Shown here piece by piece: positions 22,326-25,883 of a DNA stretch of 25,883 bases; positions within the stretch are counted from its first letter, which is position 1; each line of letters begins with the position of its first letter. The translations under genes and the position numbers were made by a program. Origin of the DNA: Bacillota bacterium (GTDB lineage Bacteria; Bacillota; Dethiobacteria; Dethiobacterales; Dethiobacteraceae); contig JAAZJT010000012.1 in NCBI GenBank assembly GCA_012800215.1, positions 1-25,883 of the forward strand, given 5' to 3'. The notes beneath the pieces were generated by a model that saw only the letters and a program-made list of their open reading frames with translations, was not told where the DNA came from and did not search any database.

Positions 22326-22865
22326 TTATGATCGGGCGGCTGGAATGCAAATTTGCTGACCGGCAAAGATCCTGTTGACATCAATAATCTGCGGGTTAGC
22401 AGCAAATATTTGTTGTACAGTAACACCAAAACGCTGTGCAATTTGAGATAATGTTTCACCGCTTTGAACTGTATAAAGGAAACCAGAACACTCAATACTT
22501 GGAGGCGGTGGAATAGGAATACAAATAACTTGCCCGGCAAAAATAACATCGGGATTGATTATTTGCGGATTTGCAATTGCTATATCGACTAAACGCACCC
22601 CAAAACGTTGTGAAATCTGCCCTAATGTATCACCACTTTGAATTGTATAAAAGAAACCACTGCATCTTTCTGGCGGCGGAGGTAGAGGAATGCAGATTCT
22701 CTGTCCCGGTACTATCACATCGGGATCTGCTAGCTGTGGGTTAGCGGCAATAATTTGATTAAGAGGCGTTCCAAAACGTGCTGAAAGAATAAACAGTGTA
22801 TCACCACGCATAACTGTATAAATGAAACCATCACATTCTGAAGGTATCGGCAATTGTCTTTCCAT
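22326..22865 (-). CDS. Triple LysM protein with cysteine pairs
   Basis: A 179-residue protein of three LysM domains (about residues 14-60, 71-117, 129-175) joined by proline-rich linkers (LPPPPERC, IPPPPSIEC). LysM binds N-acetylglucosamine polymers such as peptidoglycan. Each repeat begins with C-x-GF and ends with ICIP, so each holds two cysteines exactly 47 residues apart (11/58, 68/115, 126/173), probable disulfide clamps. There is no signal peptide, so it would stay in the cytoplasm or, as with SafA-like spore proteins, work in the mother cell. A minus-strand sequence at 22894-22922 resembles a SigK-type promoter. AGGAG lies before ATG 22865. There is no catalytic domain. Confidence 0.9.
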   Translation of the reverse strand: MERQLPIPSECDGFIYTVMRGDTLFILSARFGTPLNQIIAANPQLADPDVIVPGQRICIPLPPPPERCSGFFYTIQSGDTLGQISQRFGVRLVDIAIANPQIINPDVIFAGQVICIPIPPPPSIECSGFLYTVQSGETLSQIAQRFGVTVQQIFAANPQIIDVNRIFAGQQICIPAARS

Positions 22866-22893
22866 TTACTTGCTCCTTTGAAAGTACTTACTA

Positions 22894-22922
22894 TATGATA
22901 TGTCCTAAAGCAGTAATTAGTT
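22894..22922 (-). promoter_or_regulatory. Candidate SigK-type sporulation promoter
   Basis: On the minus strand AACT (22922-22919), 16 bases, CATATCATA (22902-22894). The -10 fits CATAnnnTA, used by SigE and SigK, and the -35 matches AC with one mismatch at the edge. It sits 29 bases before the LysM start. Confidence 0.4.
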
Positions 22923-23024
22923 AATCTTTTCCTTTTCCCACAACTGCCGAGCCACATAAGTTAATGATGCTGTATTCAATGCCTTGCGTGTGCCGTTAAC
23001 CTCTTCTGCCTGATTATCTAAAAT
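22917..23024 (-). other. Possible gene remnant after DegV gene
   Basis: Directly after the DegV stop, an open frame of 35 codons ends at 22917. It reads LDNQAEEVNGTRKALNTASL and then TYVARQLWEKEKIN, which looks like a real protein end rather than noise. It has no ATG, GTG or TTG at a useful position and no ribosome site of its own. It may be the decayed tail of a lost gene. I do not recognise it. Confidence 0.3.
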
Positions 23025-23028
23025 TTAA

Positions 23029-23868
23029 TTAAATGCGTTGAAAGAATATTCCTAAAGTATTCGGTCCGCAATGTGCCGCAATTGTCGAACCCGCTTCTGA
23101 AACAATAATTTCTTTAAATTCCGCATGTTTGAGGATTTCTGTTTTTACCAATTCAACTGTTTGCGGTGAACAGGCAGCATGTGTTAAATAAATTCTCTTT
23201 AAATCAATGTCGTCACGCTCCGCAAGTTTGTCTGCAATATAGCGCCTTACTGCTTTTTCAAATGAACCTCTAAATTTCTTGCCAACTATCATTCGCCCGT
23301 TTAATACTTCAATACACGGCTTTACATTAAGTAGTTTTGAACCTTGCAGCGCCAGGGCAGAACACCGCCCACCATGATACAAATAATCTAAACGGTCAAT
23401 AACAAAACTTCCCTCAGTTTTGCTTACTATCTCCTTTAGCCCTTGACATATCTTCTCTGGGGCAAACCCTCTCTTAGCCATTATGGCTGCTTCCAGCGCA
23501 AGCAGCCCGGCGCCTGTAGAAAGACTTTGCGAGTCTATGACATAAACATCCGGGAAACTTTGTGCTGCTAAAACGGCATTTTGATAACAAGATGAAAAAC
23601 CGGAACCTAAAGAAACATGAATTACAGGGCACTGTTGTGAAGTTAATTCGGCAAAATATGTATGGTACTGGTGGATGTTAATAGCTGCAGTCTTACACGT
23701 TTTTCCTTCTCCGTCAACATAGTTAAAAATATCGGAGGGTTGAATTTCTTTACCATCAATATAGTCTTGCTCTCCTACAACCACTGTGAGCGGTATGATT
23801 GAAATTTTGTAATCTGTTAAAAGATGCGGTGCAAGATCACAAGCACTGTCTGCACTGATTTTCACCAT
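23029..23868 (-). CDS. DegV family fatty-acid-binding protein
   Basis: A 279-residue DegV protein. Firmicute members bind a fatty acid and hand it to fatty acid kinase FakA, which makes acyl-phosphate for phospholipids. Seen here are the start ISADSACDL, IIPLTVVVGEQDYIDG, CKTAAINIHQYHTYF, the ligand loop VSLGSGFSSCYQNA, DSQSLSTGAGLLALEAA, LDYLYHGGRCSALAL, and a C-terminal GPNTLGIFF. No FakA gene is in the window, so the pairing is by family only. GAGGGGGAAGGG precedes ATG 23868. The histidine kinase gene ends 32 bases upstream in the same direction, so it may share that transcript. Confidence 0.92.
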   Translation of the reverse strand: MVKISADSACDLAPHLLTDYKISIIPLTVVVGEQDYIDGKEIQPSDIFNYVDGEGKTCKTAAINIHQYHTYFAELTSQQCPVIHVSLGSGFSSCYQNAVLAAQSFPDVYVIDSQSLSTGAGLLALEAAIMAKRGFAPEKICQGLKEIVSKTEGSFVIDRLDYLYHGGRCSALALQGSKLLNVKPCIEVLNGRMIVGKKFRGSFEKAVRRYIADKLAERDDIDLKRIYLTHAACSPQTVELVKTEILKHAEFKEIIVSEAGSTIAAHCGPNTLGIFFQRI

Positions 23869-23900
23869 TAAGCCCTTCCCCCTCTTTTCTCTGCAAATTT

Positions 23901-25205
23901 TTACTCTATTTCGGCAGCAACAGGTAAAGTAATAGTGAAGGTAGAGCCTTCATGCAATTTACTTTCCACTCTGATATCGGCATTATATAGATCTAAAATG
24001 CGTCGCACGAGTGATAGGCCTAAACCGCGACCTTCTGTTGCCCGATTGGAGTCACCTTGATAAAACTTTTCAAAGATGTGTTTCATAGTGTCAGCACTCA
24101 TGCCTATGCCATTATCGCTTACTTTAACCTCAATAGCTTTATCTTTTTGCTGTAGTGTAACAGTGATAACTCCAGCTCGGTCTGTAAATTTGATGGCGTT
24201 ATCTAGCAAATTCAGCCAGACCTGCTGAAGCATTTCCTCGTCTCCCAAGTACATGACTTTTTCTAGTTCGATCTCGAACTCAATATTTTTTTTGCTCCAG
24301 GCAGGCTCCAAAATTAAAATACTTTTTCTAATCTGTTCATCAAGAGAGAATAGACTTCTTTTATCGACTATTTCTTGGCTTTCCAAATTCGATATTTTTA
24401 ACATATTAGAGGAAAGATTTGCCAACCGTTTAGCTTCCTCCATAATTATTGTAGTATACTCTGTACTTTCCTCAGCCGTTAGTTTTGGATTTTGCAAAAG
24501 CTTAGCATATCCATAAATAGAGGCCAATGGTGTTTTAAACTCATGGGAAACATTGGTGGCAAAGTCCTTACGCAAATATTCAAAATTCTTCAGCTCCCGC
24601 GTCATTTTATTAAAATTTTTTGTTAACTGGCCAATTTCATCTTCCCGCTGATTAGTAACCTCTATATCAAAATTGCCTTTTGCTACTTCCTGAACAGCTT
24701 TATTTAACTGCAGTACTGGGTTAACCACGCTTTTAGCCAGTAAAGAAACAAGTAAAGTACCAATTACAACATAAAATAGACCGGCGAGCCACAAGCGTGA
24801 AGCCGTAACTGCTAATATTGTATTGTTAGTTGGCTGGCTAATTTTTACATAGGAGTCTCCCAGCTTGAGGATAGTAAATACGTTCTTTAATCTATTGCGA
24901 TAAAGAAAGACCATTTGTTTATTATTTAATTTATTGAATTCATCACTGGCTAAATTCAACTCCTCAATATTGTCCAAAAGAGTAATATCATACATTGAAG
25001 ACTGTACCATTTTAACAATTTGGGAAGAAGTTAAGTTAGTATTTTCACTTAACTCCAGCAAAATATCGGCAATTGCCGCTTGGTTTTGCTTCATTTCACT
25101 GATTGTGCTGCCAGAAAAAAATATGGATAAACAAAATGATAAAAGTGACGAAATAGAAAGGAGTAAAATAAAAAATACGGCAAGTTTAACTGTAATTTTT
25201 TTCAC
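23901..25205 (-). CDS. Sensor histidine kinase
   Basis: A 434-residue two-component sensor. It has membrane helix 1 (about 8-30), an outer sensor domain (31-137), membrane helix 2 (about 138-160), HAMP (about 160-212, ending FNKMTRELKNFEY), HisKA with VSHEFKTPLASIYG (phospho-acceptor His221), and the ATPase domain with LLDNAIKF (N box), DNGIGM (364-369) and GRGLGL (392-397). It phosphorylates the adjacent response regulator, whose gene overlaps its start by 4 bases. The small outer domain is compact with no PAS or Cache motif that I can name. All catalytic boxes are intact. The stimulus is unknown. Confidence 0.94.
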   Translation of the reverse strand: MKKITVKLAVFFILLLSISSLLSFCLSIFFSGSTISEMKQNQAAIADILLELSENTNLTSSQIVKMVQSSMYDITLLDNIEELNLASDEFNKLNNKQMVFLYRNRLKNVFTILKLGDSYVKISQPTNNTILAVTASRLWLAGLFYVVIGTLLVSLLAKSVVNPVLQLNKAVQEVAKGNFDIEVTNQREDEIGQLTKNFNKMTRELKNFEYLRKDFATNVSHEFKTPLASIYGYAKLLQNPKLTAEESTEYTTIIMEEAKRLANLSSNMLKISNLESQEIVDKRSLFSLDEQIRKSILILEPAWSKKNIEFEIELEKVMYLGDEEMLQQVWLNLLDNAIKFTDRAGVITVTLQQKDKAIEVKVSDNGIGMSADTMKHIFEKFYQGDSNRATEGRGLGLSLVRRILDLYNADIRVESKLHEGSTFTITLPVAAEIE

Positions 25206-25876
25206 GCTAATTTCCCTGCCTTATAACCAAGACCACGCACTGTCTCAATCTTAAATTCGGAGTAATGGGCAAATTTTTCTCTTAATCTTCTAATGTGTAC
25301 GTCTACTGTTCTTTCATCTGTAGCAGCATCCATACCCCAGATTTCATCCATTAACTGTTGTCTGGTAAAAATTTGATTAGGATAGCTGAGCAGCTTAAAT
25401 AAGAGATAAAATTCTTTCTTTGGCAGAGTAGTAACCTCACCCCTTCTGGTAACTGTCAAAGCATCATAGTCCAGCTCCACCTCACCAATAGTAATGCGTC
25501 GCTCGTTTGCAATGCGGGAACGGCGTAATAGAGCTGCTACACGTAAGACCATTTCATCCATGTCGATAGGTTTGACCATGTAATCGTCAGTTCCTACCAG
25601 AAAACCCTTTTTCTTATCTGCCAATGTTTCTTTGGCGGTGACCATTAAAACTGGTAAATTGTTATTGGTCTTTCTGATTTCATCTGTTAAGGCATAGCCA
25701 TCTAAGCTAGGCATCATAATGTCCGTAATCAGCAAATCAACTTTTTGTGTATCGAGAATCGCTAAAGCCTGCACTCCATCTTTAGCACTTAGAACATTAT
25801 AGCCCTGTTGTTTAAGCACTGCTGTCATGAGTCTATTTAAATTGTTATCGTCTTCCACGACAAGTATATTTACCAT
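25202..25876 (-). CDS. OmpR family response regulator
   Basis: A 224-residue DNA-binding response regulator. The receiver domain (1-118) has the acidic pair Asp9/Asp10, phospho-acceptor Asp52 in LLITDIMMPSLDG, Thr80 in VLMVTAKE, and Lys102 in MVKPID. The C-terminal winged helix (about 130-222) has LPKKEFYLLFKLLSYPNQIF, RQQLMDEIWG, and the recognition helix RTVDVHIRRLREKF, then TVRGLGYK. The gene overlaps the histidine kinase start by 4 bases, so translation is coupled. ATG 25876 is only 7 bases from the window edge, so its promoter and ribosome site cannot be fully seen. Confidence 0.95.
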   Translation of the reverse strand: MVNILVVEDDNNLNRLMTAVLKQQGYNVLSAKDGVQALAILDTQKVDLLITDIMMPSLDGYALTDEIRKTNNNLPVLMVTAKETLADKKKGFLVGTDDYMVKPIDMDEMVLRVAALLRRSRIANERRITIGEVELDYDALTVTRRGEVTTLPKKEFYLLFKLLSYPNQIFTRQQLMDEIWGMDAATDERTVDVHIRRLREKFAHYSEFKIETVRGLGYKAGKLA

Positions 25877-25883
25877 CTCAGGT

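Noticed and set aside
1..25883. CRISPR arrays, tRNA or rRNA genes, transposases, phage genes
   Set aside because: None was seen by reading both strands. A tRNA or repeat scan could settle this, but I could not run one.

Overview
The window looks like chromosomal DNA of a low-GC, Gram-positive, probably anaerobic and spore-forming Firmicute (Clostridia-like). The evidence is A+T-rich DNA, strong AGGAGG-type ribosome binding sites, several lipoproteins with Gram-positive style signals, a YedE-type selenium/sulfur transporter gene, corrinoid-type URO-D methyltransferase relatives, and a LysM protein behind a sequence resembling a mother-cell sporulation promoter. The species cannot be told from the sequence. 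No rRNA, tRNA, CRISPR array, intact insertion sequence or phage gene was seen.

Layout. 1-2370 (+): a small unknown alpha/beta protein, a yedE plus TusA-like pair (selenium/sulfur uptake), and a small lipoprotein. 2371-3520: a gene-poor stretch with a DUF2200 gene and possible remnants. 3572-7312: a membrane-anchored metallophosphoesterase (-), a DUF2935 metal-binding-type protein (+), then two minus-strand lipoproteins, one a divergent subtilisin-like protease. 7560-9333 (+): an ECF sigma factor with its membrane anti-sigma factor behind a candidate self-recognised ECF promoter, divergent from the lipoprotein/protease pair. 9460-10099: a URO-D-family gene wrecked by a large internal deletion. 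10148-12095 (-): purC, a membrane protein and a hemolysin III-type protein. 12292-13797: three small flavin-binding-type proteins. 13872-15198 (-): an intact URO-D-family gene with a 47-residue gene directly downstream. 15353-16319 (-): a glycerophosphodiesterase pseudogene with three lesions. 16348-17607 (-): a D-Ala-D-Ala carboxypeptidase. 17834-20445 (+): a PadR / DUF2812 / DUF3810 (HExxH) membrane cluster. 20479-22304: a divergent MBL hydrolase and CPBP protease. 22326-25876 (-): a triple-LysM protein, a DegV protein, and a histidine kinase / OmpR-type response regulator pair.

Theme. Much of the window concerns the cell envelope and its sensing: an ECF sigma/anti-sigma unit, a two-component system, a PadR circuit, a PBP, LysM and HlyIII proteins, and three unrelated protease-like membrane or secreted proteins (subtilase lipoprotein, DUF3810, CPBP). 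The least described units are the divergent sigma/anti-sigma versus subtilase-lipoprotein block, the PadR-DUF2812-DUF3810 cassette with an inverted repeat on its -10 box, and the 47-residue gene tied to the URO-D methyltransferase relative. Gene decay is visible at the truncated URO-D paralogue and the glycerophosphodiesterase, and is possible at two or three small loci.
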